Notes under the pieces: generated by a model
The model's input: the letters and a program-made list of their open reading frames with translations, nothing else
Told to the model about the DNA's origin: nothing
Databases searched by the model: none
Source of the DNA: JAHBNG01 sp039028975
GTDB lineage: Bacteria > Chloroflexota > Anaerolineae > Caldilineales > Caldilineaceae
NCBI GenBank assembly: GCA_039028975.1
Contig: JBCCHB010000028.1
Span: 1 to 64,000 of the forward strand
Direction: 5' to 3'
Length of the DNA: 64,000 nt
Position numbers and translations under genes: made by a program
In this document: in pieces, positions 44,274 through 53,400 of the stretch
Numbering within the stretch: the stretch's first letter is position 1
Layout of the letters: each line of letters starts with the position of its first letter

Positions 44274-45479
44274 ATGCCCAAACATACCTTTGGATTCATT
44301 TTGGAACAAACCCTAGGTCATGTGACACATAGCAAAAACCTAACGGCTAATATCGTAAGAGATCCGTCCGTAGAAGCGATCCTGGCACCAATTCCCTATG
44401 AGACATCTGGTCTGTCTGCTAATATCCCTATTTATAGGAGCAACTGGACTGTGCGGGCAGGGATTCGTGCTTATCGAGCGGTCAACCAGATGGAGAAATC
44501 ATCACCAATTGATGCACTTTTTATACACACTCAAGTTCCTGCAGCTTTAATGACCAGATGGATCAGACGTATTCCAACCATTGTTTCGCTAGATGCTACG
44601 CCTTTACAGTACGACCAGCTTGGTGAGCATTATGCCCATCGTCGTGGAAGTACTTGGATGGAAATGCTGAAATGGAAGGCAAACTACTCTGCTTTTTACC
44701 ATGCCAGCCGCCTGGTAACTTGGTCTAAATGGACAAAGCAAAGTTTAATTGATGAATACCGGGTGCCGGCTGAAAAGATTGTTGTGATACCACCGGGTGT
44801 GAACTTAGCCGAGTGGGCGAGTCCACAGGATGATCCAGAGAGTGGCCTGCATAAGAAAGAGGCTAACCATGAAACTGTCAAGATCTTATTTGTCGGAGGG
44901 AATTTACGACGTAAAGGAGGACTTGATTTAATTGAAGCCTTCCGCACCATCCGCTCAAAAAATGCTGATTGTGCTGATTTTCATTGTACAGTAGGGCCAA
45001 AGATTGAACTGCATTTGGTGACCTATGAACCCATTCCAGAGGAACCAGATCTCTTTGTCTACAACAATATGAAGCCCAACAGTCCAGAACTAATGCGCCT
45101 ATTCCATCAGTGCGATATATTCTGTTTGCCAACGTACGGCGATTGTTTGCCTATGGTTCTTTCAGAAGCAGGCGCTGTTGGGCTGCCACTCATCTCCACT
45201 GACGTTGCGGCAATTTCTGAAATTGTGCGAGATGGAGAAACTGGGTTATTGGTGCCCCCAGGAGACGTACCCGCGCTAAGCAAAGCATTGCAGACAATGG
45301 TTGATGATAAATCCTTCCGGACGATGTGTGGCCAAAATGCCGCAGCGCTTGTACGGCAAAATTTCGATGGTGAGAAGAACGCATTTCAGCTACTCGATCT
45401 ACTAAAAGAGATTTCTCTTGACGTCCCAAGTCGAAGACCGAAACTAGCAAATTCTCTTTCTAGCACATTCACTTCTTGA
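44274..45479 (+). CDS. Family 4 glycosyltransferase (GT-B)
   Basis: Retaining GT-B glycosyltransferase of 401 aa. The C-terminal domain shows ILFVGGNLRRKGGLDLIEAF and the donor-binding segment LSEAGAVGLPLISTDVAAI followed by GETGLLVPPGD, giving the E-x7-E signature. Starts six bases after the lipoprotein gene. The donor sugar cannot be read from sequence. Confidence 0.92.
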   Translation: MPKHTFGFILEQTLGHVTHSKNLTANIVRDPSVEAILAPIPYETSGLSANIPIYRSNWTVRAGIRAYRAVNQMEKSSPIDALFIHTQVPAALMTRWIRRIPTIVSLDATPLQYDQLGEHYAHRRGSTWMEMLKWKANYSAFYHASRLVTWSKWTKQSLIDEYRVPAEKIVVIPPGVNLAEWASPQDDPESGLHKKEANHETVKILFVGGNLRRKGGLDLIEAFRTIRSKNADCADFHCTVGPKIELHLVTYEPIPEEPDLFVYNNMKPNSPELMRLFHQCDIFCLPTYGDCLPMVLSEAGAVGLPLISTDVAAISEIVRDGETGLLVPPGDVPALSKALQTMVDDKSFRTMCGQNAAALVRQNFDGEKNAFQLLDLLKEISLDVPSRRPKLANSLSSTFTS

Positions 45480-45486
45480 TATTCAT

Positions 45487-46542
45487 ATGACAAATGTACT
45501 ATTAACTGTTTCCGGGGTCATTGATCCAGATATCAAACGCCAGGTTGCTCAACAGATGCGACCAAAGGCTGACTATCTTGAAATGGCTCAATGCTTTGAC
45601 GCCGAACTTATGGATTACACGAGTGCTCGCGAGAGAGCTGGATGGTTTGGCAATCTATTAGAAAGGGTAGGTGGTCCCAATTTTCTTCTTGCCTGGACAT
45701 GCTTTCGAGAGCGCAGCCGCTACAGCGTGATCTTCACCGATGGCGAACAGATCGGCCTACCCTTAGCTTGGCTCCTTAAATTTGGTGGCCGTAAAGGGAT
45801 TGCTCATCTCATGATCGTTCATATCTTGTCTGTTGGCAAGAAGATGATGTTGCTCGATGTCTTTGGGCTGAAAAAGTACATCGACACATTCTTTGTCTAC
45901 TCTACCTGGCAGAAACGTTTTATCGAGGAACGTTGGCAAGTGCAGTCAGAGCAGGTCGTCTTCACACCCTTTATGGTGGATAGTGACTTCTTTTCTCCTG
46001 CACAAGTCAAGCCCCAGCAGCGGCGCATGATCTGCGCCGTCGGGTTAGAGTTTCGGGATTATCCTACGTTGATCGAAGCTGTGCGAGATTTAGATGTAGA
46101 GGTCGTCATTGCGGCTGCCAGCCCCTGGTCAAAACGGGAAGATTCAACTGAGTACGTCGAGATCCCAGAAAATGTTACTGTGCAGAAATTCAGTCAGTTT
46201 GAGCTTCGGCAACTCTATGCTGACAGCCTTTTTGTTGTCATGCCGCTTTACGAAGTTAATTTTCAAGCAGGTGTTACGGCACTTCTTGAGGCCATGGCAA
46301 TGGAACGAGCGATTATCTGTTCTAGAACCAGTGGACAGACGGATGTCGTTGTCGCCGGGGAGACAGGACTTTATGTCCCACCCGAAGATCCCTATGCGCT
46401 ACGTGAAGCCATTGTACGTCTGTTGGCATCACCTGAACTAGCCGAAAAAATGGGTAGAGCTGGACGTTGTCGTATTGAAGAAGAAATGAGCCTAGAGCGG
46501 TATGTGGAGCGTTTGAATCAATTTGTACGAGGACTCAAATGA
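45487..46542 (+). CDS. Family 4 glycosyltransferase (GT-B)
   Basis: Second GT-B glycosyltransferase, 351 aa. The donor-binding part is ALLEAMAMERAIICSRTSGQTD with GETGLYVPPEDPYALREAI. The N-terminal half is less conserved, with LERVGGPNFLLAWTC and GEQIGLPLAWLLKFGG. Seven bases after the previous gene, and its stop overlaps the next start (ATGA). Confidence 0.9.
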   Translation: MTNVLLTVSGVIDPDIKRQVAQQMRPKADYLEMAQCFDAELMDYTSARERAGWFGNLLERVGGPNFLLAWTCFRERSRYSVIFTDGEQIGLPLAWLLKFGGRKGIAHLMIVHILSVGKKMMLLDVFGLKKYIDTFFVYSTWQKRFIEERWQVQSEQVVFTPFMVDSDFFSPAQVKPQQRRMICAVGLEFRDYPTLIEAVRDLDVEVVIAAASPWSKREDSTEYVEIPENVTVQKFSQFELRQLYADSLFVVMPLYEVNFQAGVTALLEAMAMERAIICSRTSGQTDVVVAGETGLYVPPEDPYALREAIVRLLASPELAEKMGRAGRCRIEEEMSLERYVERLNQFVRGLK

Positions 46543-47756
46543 ACATTATCTTTTCTATTTTTACGATACTTTTCTGGGGTATCGGGAGTGTACTGGCTGT
46601 TTGGGTCGGGTATCTGTTGTTGTTAACTGTTTGTGCGTGGTTCACCCCCTCTTCAACAAAGCCCCCAACCAAAAGCCCGCAGAATCGATTTGCTATTTTG
46701 ATTCCAGCACATAACGAAGAAAAATTGCTACCCGGCCTGCTGGCGAACCTTGCTCAGTTGGATTATCCCAAAGAGTTGTATGATATCTTTGTGGTAGCCG
46801 ATAACTGTATGGACAATACCGCTTCGTTAGCTAGGGCAACTGGCAGTATCGTCTATGAACGTTTTGATACCAAAAATGTGGGAAAAGGATGTGCACTTCA
46901 GTGGTTGTTGGGGCAGATATTAGATGATGACAGAGATTTTGATGCGGCAACGATTCTTGATGCCGACTCTCTTGTCTCGTCGAACTTCCTTCGCATAATG
47001 GACGCGAAATTGCAGCAAGGAGCACTGGCAATCCAGGCTTATTATGCTGTACGTGATGCTGAACAGTCCTGGACGGCTAGCTTGCGAGCATCCGCATTGG
47101 CGGTTCTGCACTACTTACGCCCTCAAGGTCGTATGTTGTTGGGTGCCTCAGCCGGTTTGAAGGGCAATGGTATGGTTTTCCATAAATCGATATTAGTCGA
47201 GTATAAATGGTCTGCTTCAGTTACTGAAGATATTGAATACCATATGTCGTTGATATTAGGTGGTCAACGCGTACTCTTCGCACCGGATGCGGTTGTTTGG
47301 GCAGAGATCCCGAATAGCCTAAGTGAATCTAATACGCAGAACGTTCGTTGGGAACAAGGTCGTTTGGAAATGGCGAAGGTATATGTTCCTCGCTTGCTAA
47401 AGCGGATTTTCTTGCCAGGCCCAAACCTGGGCTCGCGGTTTGTTTTGTTTGATGCGGTAATGGAACACATTATCCCACCTTTTTCAATTCTTTTGGGTCT
47501 TAGTGGTATTTCTCTTATCCTGGCACTTCTAATTGATACCACTGCAAGCGTGAATTTAGTTACATTTATCTTTGTTGGGCAGTTTATCTACCTAACGTCC
47601 GGCATGGTATTGGCTGACGTACCCCGTAAAGCCTACCTTGCTATGTTCTATTTACCCCTCTTTTTAGGTTGGAAGATTTGGCTCTATGTACGCCTATTTG
47701 TTCGGCCAGAAAAGAAGGGGTGGGTACGAACGAGACGTATCGGGGAACAACAATAA
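46539..47756 (+). CDS. Family 2 glycosyltransferase with membrane segments
   Basis: Processive-type GT-A glycosyltransferase of 405 aa. One N-terminal span (FTILFWGIGSVLAVWVGYLLL) and three C-terminal ones flank the catalytic domain. The motifs are FAILIPAHNEEKLL, VVADNCMDNT, ATILDADSL (DAD), VTEDIEYH (ED) and NVRWEQGRLEM, the equivalent of the (Q/R)xxRW motif. Such proteins resemble N-glycan or hyaluronan synthase-like enzymes and may add or polymerise sugars at the membrane. Overlaps the preceding gene by four bases. Confidence 0.9.
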   Translation: MNIIFSIFTILFWGIGSVLAVWVGYLLLLTVCAWFTPSSTKPPTKSPQNRFAILIPAHNEEKLLPGLLANLAQLDYPKELYDIFVVADNCMDNTASLARATGSIVYERFDTKNVGKGCALQWLLGQILDDDRDFDAATILDADSLVSSNFLRIMDAKLQQGALAIQAYYAVRDAEQSWTASLRASALAVLHYLRPQGRMLLGASAGLKGNGMVFHKSILVEYKWSASVTEDIEYHMSLILGGQRVLFAPDAVVWAEIPNSLSESNTQNVRWEQGRLEMAKVYVPRLLKRIFLPGPNLGSRFVLFDAVMEHIIPPFSILLGLSGISLILALLIDTTASVNLVTFIFVGQFIYLTSGMVLADVPRKAYLAMFYLPLFLGWKIWLYVRLFVRPEKKGWVRTRRIGEQQ

Positions 47757-47962
47757 GTAGTTATTTCACATCCCCAGGAAACCGGCGAGAAAATTTTGTT
47801 CAAGCAAAGCCCATATTTTTAGTCGGCCTTCCCAGAAATAACAGTCGTCTAGTAATTTGGAGCGACTGAGATCTCTTTCTGGTTGACCAATCTCTTCGAT
47901 TGAGCGACTGGGACATCAATGCTCTTTCATGACTGCAATATTGTTAAGAAGTAGGAGATATT

Positions 47963-48703
47963 ATGCAGACAAACGTCATGGTACGCCAATTTGATACCAA
48001 ATCTTCCAATATTCTCAACAGAGAAGGGAACATGAGCTTACAACGAAATCTTCCCATTTGGCGATGGCGATTCACAATTGCCTTTCGATCGATCTATGCC
48101 AAATCAGAGCCGTACTTTAAAAGATACTTGGATCTGATGATTGCCTCATTTGCGTTAATAGGACTGCTTCCTGTGCTTATTCTCACTGCTATCGCGGTGA
48201 AGTTAGAGTCACCTGGCCCCATAATATTTAGACAGACGCGAGTAGGAAAGAGGGGTAAGTTATTTACTTGTTACAAGTTTCGCTCCATGTCTGTTGATGC
48301 AGAAGCGCGGAAAGCAGAGCTTATGGCACAAAACGAGGCGGATGGACCCGTTTTCAAGATGCAAAACGATCCTCGAATTACGCTAGTTGGAGCTGTTATT
48401 CGCAAACTCAGTATTGATGAATTGCCCCAATTAGTGAATGTATTAAGAGGGGATATGAGCATCGTTGGTCCACGCCCGTCATTGCCACAGGAAGTGGAGC
48501 AATATAAGTTTCACCAACTGCGTCGATTAGAGGCCATACCTGGCCTAACTGGTTTGCAGCAAGTATCTGGCCGTAGCAACTTGGATTTTGAGCAGTGGAT
48601 TCATCTCGATCTGCAATACATTGCAGAGCAGAATATATGGTGTGATATCTGGATTATATGCAAAACAGTGCCCGCCGTTCTGCTGAGTCGTGGTGCATAC
48701 TAA
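47963..48703 (+). CDS. Initiating sugar transferase (undecaprenyl-phosphate glycosyl-1-phosphate transferase)
   Basis: Membrane enzyme that transfers the first sugar-1-phosphate onto undecaprenyl phosphate. The 246-aa protein has one span (DLMIASFALIGLLPVLILTAI), then KLESPGPIIFRQTRVGKRGK, FTCYKFRSM, IRKLSIDELPQLVNVLRGDMS and SIVGPRP. These are all the PF02397 core motifs, including the catalytic Asp-Glu of DELPQ. It lacks the N-terminal multi-span part of WbaP-type enzymes, as in the short EpsL/PglC class. AGGAGA lies before the ATG. Confidence 0.92.
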   Translation: MQTNVMVRQFDTKSSNILNREGNMSLQRNLPIWRWRFTIAFRSIYAKSEPYFKRYLDLMIASFALIGLLPVLILTAIAVKLESPGPIIFRQTRVGKRGKLFTCYKFRSMSVDAEARKAELMAQNEADGPVFKMQNDPRITLVGAVIRKLSIDELPQLVNVLRGDMSIVGPRPSLPQEVEQYKFHQLRRLEAIPGLTGLQQVSGRSNLDFEQWIHLDLQYIAEQNIWCDIWIICKTVPAVLLSRGAY

Positions 48704-48791
48704 TTTCCGTAAACCGAAACGTCTAGTATCTGATATTAATTCAAGAGAAAACTTTGACTCATCCATACAGTATAAGAAGGATCGGTCCGGT

Positions 48792-49931
48792 ATGCGTAAA
48801 CTACTTGTTATATTAGGAACTCCGATTGACAATGTGACCATGGCAGAAGCGCTTCAGCGTATTGGACGCTTTGTGTCCATCGGTCGACAATCCGGCAAAT
48901 GGCATCAAATTGCTACAGTCAATGCTGATTTTATTGTTAAAGCGTTGGGCGACCCCGCTCTACAAAGAATACTACAAAAAGTAGATATGGCAACTGCGGA
49001 TGGAATGCCACTTGTATGGGGCGCACGCCGTTTGGGCGTACCTGTGCAAGGGCGAGTCACTGGCGTGGATCTAGTGCCTGCCATTGCTAAGATGGCTGCT
49101 GAGAAGGGATTATCTATCTATCTTTTGGGTGCTGCACCAGGTGTTGCTCAGCGAACATCGGACATCTTGGTTGAGCAGTATCCGAATCTAAAAATTGCAG
49201 GCGTTGCTGCGCCCTCCCGAAGCGCTGTGGACAATCAGGATCCGAGCATCATTGATGCCTGTAAAGCGGCAAATCCTGATATTCTACTGGTTGCATTTGG
49301 CAACCCTAGGCAAGAAAAGTGGATCGATATGAACGGGGATGCATTGGGCATTCCCGTTATGATTGGTGTTGGGGGAACCTTTGATTTTATTACCGGTGTC
49401 ACAACTCGAGCACCGCAGTGGATGCAGAGCTGTGGGTTAGAATGGCTGCATCGTCTATGTCATGAACCGCGCCGCCTCTGGAAACGGTATGCAGCCGATT
49501 TGGTCGGTTTTGGCTATTTCTTTCTACTTCAATGGTGGGCCATGCGGAAAGGTCGTAACTCAATAGCCAACTCAGAGATTTCAGAAGTCATCCTGACTGG
49601 TGAGCCGACTGTCTTGTCTGTTCAAGGGCGGTTAGATATTAGCAATCAACACTCATTCATGGCTACAGCGCATAAAACTCTAGGGACAGAACCATTTTTG
49701 ATTGTTGATCTGGCTGACGTTGAATTTTTGGATAGCGCCGCCATTGGTTCATTGGTTGCCTTAACAAAGCAAGCACGTGATGCTGGTGGGAATGTGTGGT
49801 TAACCAATGTCCCATCGCCAATTGAACGGATACTATCTCTACTACGTCTTGAGCAATTCTTTGAAATATGCGAGGACTTGGAGAGTGCTTTGGCCAATCG
49901 GAGAGCTGCTACTGAAGGGCTATCTATATAA
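48792..49931 (+). CDS. WecG/TagA/CpsF glycosyltransferase fused to a C-terminal STAS domain
   Basis: 379 aa from an ATG with AGAAGGA upstream; the frame extends further to a GTG at 48690, which would overlap the previous gene. Residues 1-245 form a GT26 glycosyltransferase. TVNADF (44-46) and MATADGMPLVW with Asp70 match the catalytic region, and VAFGNPRQEKW with Gln174 the second signature. These enzymes add ManNAc or a similar sugar to a lipid-linked sugar. Residues ~265-370 are a STAS domain (VLSVQGRLDISNQH ... LADVEFLDSAAIGSLVAL). Ser315 follows Asp314 exactly where anti-sigma antagonists such as SpoIIAA/RsbV are phosphorylated. A free STAS protein, a PP2C phosphatase and an RsbW-like kinase follow within 4 kb. 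Direct control of a glycosyltransferase by partner switching is my inference. Confidence 0.85.
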   Translation: MRKLLVILGTPIDNVTMAEALQRIGRFVSIGRQSGKWHQIATVNADFIVKALGDPALQRILQKVDMATADGMPLVWGARRLGVPVQGRVTGVDLVPAIAKMAAEKGLSIYLLGAAPGVAQRTSDILVEQYPNLKIAGVAAPSRSAVDNQDPSIIDACKAANPDILLVAFGNPRQEKWIDMNGDALGIPVMIGVGGTFDFITGVTTRAPQWMQSCGLEWLHRLCHEPRRLWKRYAADLVGFGYFFLLQWWAMRKGRNSIANSEISEVILTGEPTVLSVQGRLDISNQHSFMATAHKTLGTEPFLIVDLADVEFLDSAAIGSLVALTKQARDAGGNVWLTNVPSPIERILSLLRLEQFFEICEDLESALANRRAATEGLSI

Positions 49932-50043
49932 ACGCTTGTTGTACTATAGTTGTGTTGGTAACCAATTTTCCTAGCGTTCTATCAGAATGACGAAATGTCT
50001 GTTATGAAACACGGCTGAGAAAAGCACCGAAAGGAATGCTGAG

Positions 50044-51771
50044 ATGAAGTTATTTCTGTTGGCGAATGGGGAAGAGACTGCTCTGAAGACCTTGCATCCA
50101 AATATTCCTTCTCCTATGGTACCTGTCGTCAACTACCCTGTAATGGTTTACAGTTTGGAATTGCTGCACAGATATGGGTACAAAGATGCCTATGTTAATC
50201 TTTCTCATTTAGGGGAGCAGATCGAAGCATATTTTGGGCAGGGAGAGCGCTGGGGGATGAACCTGACTTACCTCCTACATAGAAATTTCCTAGGTACTGC
50301 CGGTACAATTCAGCGGGTAAGGTATCATATTGACGGAACCTTTATTGTCTTGCCAGCTAGCTCATTAATTGAGTTTGATATCGATTCAGCACTGGACTTG
50401 CACCGCTCAAAAGGCAGCATTGCAACCGCAATCTTACAGCGCCCCCACAAAGTCCCTGTACGATCTAGCCAATTTTTGCAAGTAGGGAAGTCTAGGCTGG
50501 TTATTGGTGTTGATGTTGTTCCTGATGATACAGATGAGATTTGCTTCAATACAGGTGCTTATATATTTGAACCTGATGTATTAGACTATATTCCAGAAGG
50601 TAAGTCATTTGATTGTCACTTTGATCTCCTTCCCACCCTTCTTGAATCCGGAGAGACGGTTGCTGGTTTTGTAACGGAAAAGTACTGGAACCCCATCGAC
50701 TCCTTTGCGTCGTATCAGCACGCACAGGGAACATACTTAAAGCATTTTGCTGCTCAAGTTGATCAGAATAGATTGAATTCTGGCCTGAATCTACATGTTG
50801 ATGGACAAGAGATTGCCAAAGGTGTCTGGACTGGGAAGAACTGTTATGTACATCCAACCGCAAAATTCACCCCGCCTGTTTATATCGGGGCTGGAAGTGA
50901 AGTTGGTAGCGGTTCCCAAGTAGGACCTAATGTGGTCATTGGCTCTCGGAGTGTGCTGGGTAAAAATGTTTCGATAAAAGATAGTACGGTATTCGGCAAT
51001 ACCTATATTGGTGAGTCACTAGAAGTCTATAGAAAACTTATCAATCAGGATTGTATTGGGGATATTGATAATGGAGACAGCTTTCAAGTCTATGACCCAA
51101 TGGTGTTGACTACCGTGTCGCCTTCCTTACTCCGTTATTCGATACGCTTTGCGTTAGAAAAGTTGCTGGCACTTTTGTTCTTTATCGTACTGCTTCCTCT
51201 GATGATGCTCATTGCTCTATCCATACTCTATACCTCGAGAGGCGCGACGTTCACAAGAGTCGAAAAAATGGGTACCAAACCAGGGCGCTCAAGTCACTCC
51301 TCGAAAAGTGGGCCACAGAGTCTATCCTTGCTACGATTTCAAACGCGTACGCCGGATAATACGCTCTCAGCAATCGGACACACATTAGAGAGATTTGAAC
51401 TTCACCGTCTGCCCGAATTGTGGTCAGTGTTATGCGGTGAATTAGGCTTTGTTGGTGTTGAACCAATAGACGTTGAACAGGTCGCACTGATTCAGGATGA
51501 GTGGCAGCAAAAACGGTTTGAATGCCGGGCTGGATTTACTGGCTTTTGGTATACCCGAACAACAGGTGGCAATGACATTGACGAACGCTGGGCTGTCGAC
51601 GCCTATTATGCCGCAACCCATACAATGTGGGAAGACTGGGTGCAGATATTTAGTACACCGCTTGCATGGCTGCGAAGAAGAATGATACATGAAACGGGTA
51701 CGCCTGTGTCAGCAACTCATCAACATAAAAATAACGATGTCATGAGCAAGATTGGCCTGACACATAAATGA
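50044..51771 (+). CDS. Fusion of degenerate nucleotidyltransferase, hexapeptide and sugar-transferase-like domains
   Basis: 575 aa. Residues ~1-230 follow the GCD1/ManC-like nucleotidyltransferase fold, but the motif GxGxRLxPLT...PKPM reads LANGEETALKTLHPNIPSPM, lacking the Gly/Arg loop and the PKPM lysine; the following nucleotide-binding Asp motif is also lost (VLPASS). Residues ~265-335 are left-handed beta-helix repeats (YIGAGSEVGSGSQVGPNVVI). A span at ~370-392 leads into a PF02397-like sugar transferase (LPELWSVLCGELGFVGVEP, FECRAGFTGFW), again with lost core residues (VGPRP is VGVEP and no KFRSM). Either a regulatory or scaffold protein, or a highly diverged enzyme. It lies between the two STAS genes. 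Confidence 0.7.
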   Translation: MKLFLLANGEETALKTLHPNIPSPMVPVVNYPVMVYSLELLHRYGYKDAYVNLSHLGEQIEAYFGQGERWGMNLTYLLHRNFLGTAGTIQRVRYHIDGTFIVLPASSLIEFDIDSALDLHRSKGSIATAILQRPHKVPVRSSQFLQVGKSRLVIGVDVVPDDTDEICFNTGAYIFEPDVLDYIPEGKSFDCHFDLLPTLLESGETVAGFVTEKYWNPIDSFASYQHAQGTYLKHFAAQVDQNRLNSGLNLHVDGQEIAKGVWTGKNCYVHPTAKFTPPVYIGAGSEVGSGSQVGPNVVIGSRSVLGKNVSIKDSTVFGNTYIGESLEVYRKLINQDCIGDIDNGDSFQVYDPMVLTTVSPSLLRYSIRFALEKLLALLFFIVLLPLMMLIALSILYTSRGATFTRVEKMGTKPGRSSHSSKSGPQSLSLLRFQTRTPDNTLSAIGHTLERFELHRLPELWSVLCGELGFVGVEPIDVEQVALIQDEWQQKRFECRAGFTGFWYTRTTGGNDIDERWAVDAYYAATHTMWEDWVQIFSTPLAWLRRRMIHETGTPVSATHQHKNNDVMSKIGLTHK

Positions 51772-52116
51772 TGACAACTCAAACAATTTGGAAGCATTTA
51801 GGAGCGCTGATCAAATAGAATCCGGAAGTTGGCATAACCCAAGCGCCCTCAAATGTTCCCCAAAATGTGGTTGTCGGGGCAATCAGGTATCCATGCTTGG
51901 GATTTGTTAAATTTTTTTCATAGTAGAACGGCTGATTTTCGTCAGTGCCAAAAGTTTTAGAGAGTAAAATGAATTCTTCGGGATTCAGATAGTTTTCGCA
52001 GGGGCAAGAAATATCTTCCCTCTGCAAAAACCTCGTCAACCACGCTTGTACGGAGCTTGCTGAATGGTTGAGATCCTGTTGAACCGTAAGACGTAGAGGT
52101 AGGGTAAAATATAGCT
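51772..52116. other. 345-base gap between fusion gene and STAS gene
   Basis: No plus-strand frame. A 119-codon minus-strand frame from an ATG at 52138 spans most of it and overlaps the STAS gene start; nothing in it is recognisable, and I do not call it. A promoter for the partner-switching genes would be expected here, but no clear -35/-10 pair is seen. Confidence 0.35.
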
Positions 52117-52455
52117 GTGGATATCCATTCTTATGCATCGGATAAGGTATCAGTCATTGAGTTAAACGGGAGATTAGACTCATACACGGTGCCTAGTTTA
52201 ATGGAGCAAATCGACCAGATCGAGGGGGAACAGTCCAGTCATTTACTGATTGATTTGTCATCTGTCACGTTTATAGATTCAAGTGCTTTGGCTGCCATAG
52301 TCAAAAGCATGCGTATCTGTCGTTCATATGGTGGAGATCTATATTTATCCAGCCCTACGCCACCGGTTCGTAGAATCTTCGAGCTAACTAGTTTGGATAA
52401 AGCTATCAATATCTACACAAGTAAATCTGAGGCCATTGCTTCATTCAATAAGTAA
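52117..52455 (+). CDS. STAS-domain anti-sigma-factor-antagonist-like protein
   Basis: 112 aa, GTG start, AGGG at a loose distance. The whole chain is a STAS fold: VSVIELNGRLDSYTVPSL, HLLIDLSSVTFIDSSALAAI, then GGDLYLSSPTPPVRRIFELTSL, the segment before the last helix. The phosphorylation Ser is Ser55 after Asp54. In RsbV/SpoIIAA proteins the unphosphorylated form binds the kinase and releases its target. It is followed eight bases later by the PP2C phosphatase gene. Confidence 0.9.
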   Translation: MDIHSYASDKVSVIELNGRLDSYTVPSLMEQIDQIEGEQSSHLLIDLSSVTFIDSSALAAIVKSMRICRSYGGDLYLSSPTPPVRRIFELTSLDKAINIYTSKSEAIASFNK

Positions 52456-52463
52456 AATACATT

Positions 52464-53252
52464 ATGCTGTATCCAAACCATGTTGGTGAAATCCAAATAG
52501 GCACCCTTCCTTATTACTTAGAACGTGATCTCGCACTGGCCAAGCAGATCCAGAAGAACTTTTTGCCACACGAGTTACCTCCTATAGAAGGGATTGAGAT
52601 CTATGCTGACACTAGGCCAGCCCATCAAGTGGGGGGAGATTTATATGACTACTTCTTGCAGCCCTCAAACAATTTAACGTTTATTGTTGGTGATATATCT
52701 TACAAAGGCGTATCTGCCGCATTGCTTATGGCTGTCATGCGCAAAGTAGTTAAAACGAGCTTGAAGTTAGTAGATCTGCCCACGCCAGCATCGATACTCG
52801 AATATATCAACGCTGATATGTTTGATGATTTGACTAGAAATAGTATGTTGGCCACAGCGATTGTAGGTCAGTATCGACCTGAGACCAGAGTGCTAACCTA
52901 TACAAATGCAGGACACTCTCCAGTTATCTACAAACCTGCACATGAGCCTGCTCGGCTTCTGAAATCAGAAAATGTTCCTGTTGGGGTGCAAGTGAATGAG
53001 CAATTTATTGAAAAGAAAGTGGTGATGGCACAGGGTGATCTGCTAATCGTTCTCACCGATGGCTATATTGAGATGCCTGATAATCGTGGTAAGCATTTTG
53101 GTTATGAGCGCCTGCTAGAGGTAATTGATTCTGCTGCTTCCCAGCAGCCCTCCGGAATTGCCCATGAGATCGTTCGTGCCTTCAATCGATTTGGAGCAGG
53201 TCTGCATCATGACGATCAGACGCTTCTTATCATTAAAGGGGTTAATTCTTGA
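52464..53252 (+). CDS. SpoIIE/RsbU-type PP2C serine phosphatase
   Basis: 262 aa. Starts with a short helix (DLALAKQIQKNFLPHELPP), the regulatory linker of RsbU-like phosphatases, with no sensor domain in front. The PP2C core has HQVGGDLYDYF and TFIVGDISYKGVSAALLM (metal-binding Asp of GD; the usual GKG is YKG), TYTNAGHSPVI, and LLIVLTDGYIEMPD. Expected to dephosphorylate the STAS proteins and so switch their binding. The lack of a sensor suggests that the input acts through another protein, or the enzyme is constitutively active. Follows the STAS gene by eight bases. Confidence 0.92.
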   Translation: MLYPNHVGEIQIGTLPYYLERDLALAKQIQKNFLPHELPPIEGIEIYADTRPAHQVGGDLYDYFLQPSNNLTFIVGDISYKGVSAALLMAVMRKVVKTSLKLVDLPTPASILEYINADMFDDLTRNSMLATAIVGQYRPETRVLTYTNAGHSPVIYKPAHEPARLLKSENVPVGVQVNEQFIEKKVVMAQGDLLIVLTDGYIEMPDNRGKHFGYERLLEVIDSAASQQPSGIAHEIVRAFNRFGAGLHHDDQTLLIIKGVNS

Positions 53253-53400
53253 AGTAAAATCAGACAGAAATCGGTCGTTTTGTTGCATGTCGATTGTGGT
53301 ATACTCGTCAAGTAATCACGTTTTCGTGTTTGTAAAGTGTATCTATTTACCGCGTCTACCGATGTTTGGTTAGGCATGTAAAAGACTCTGGGAGTCTTCC

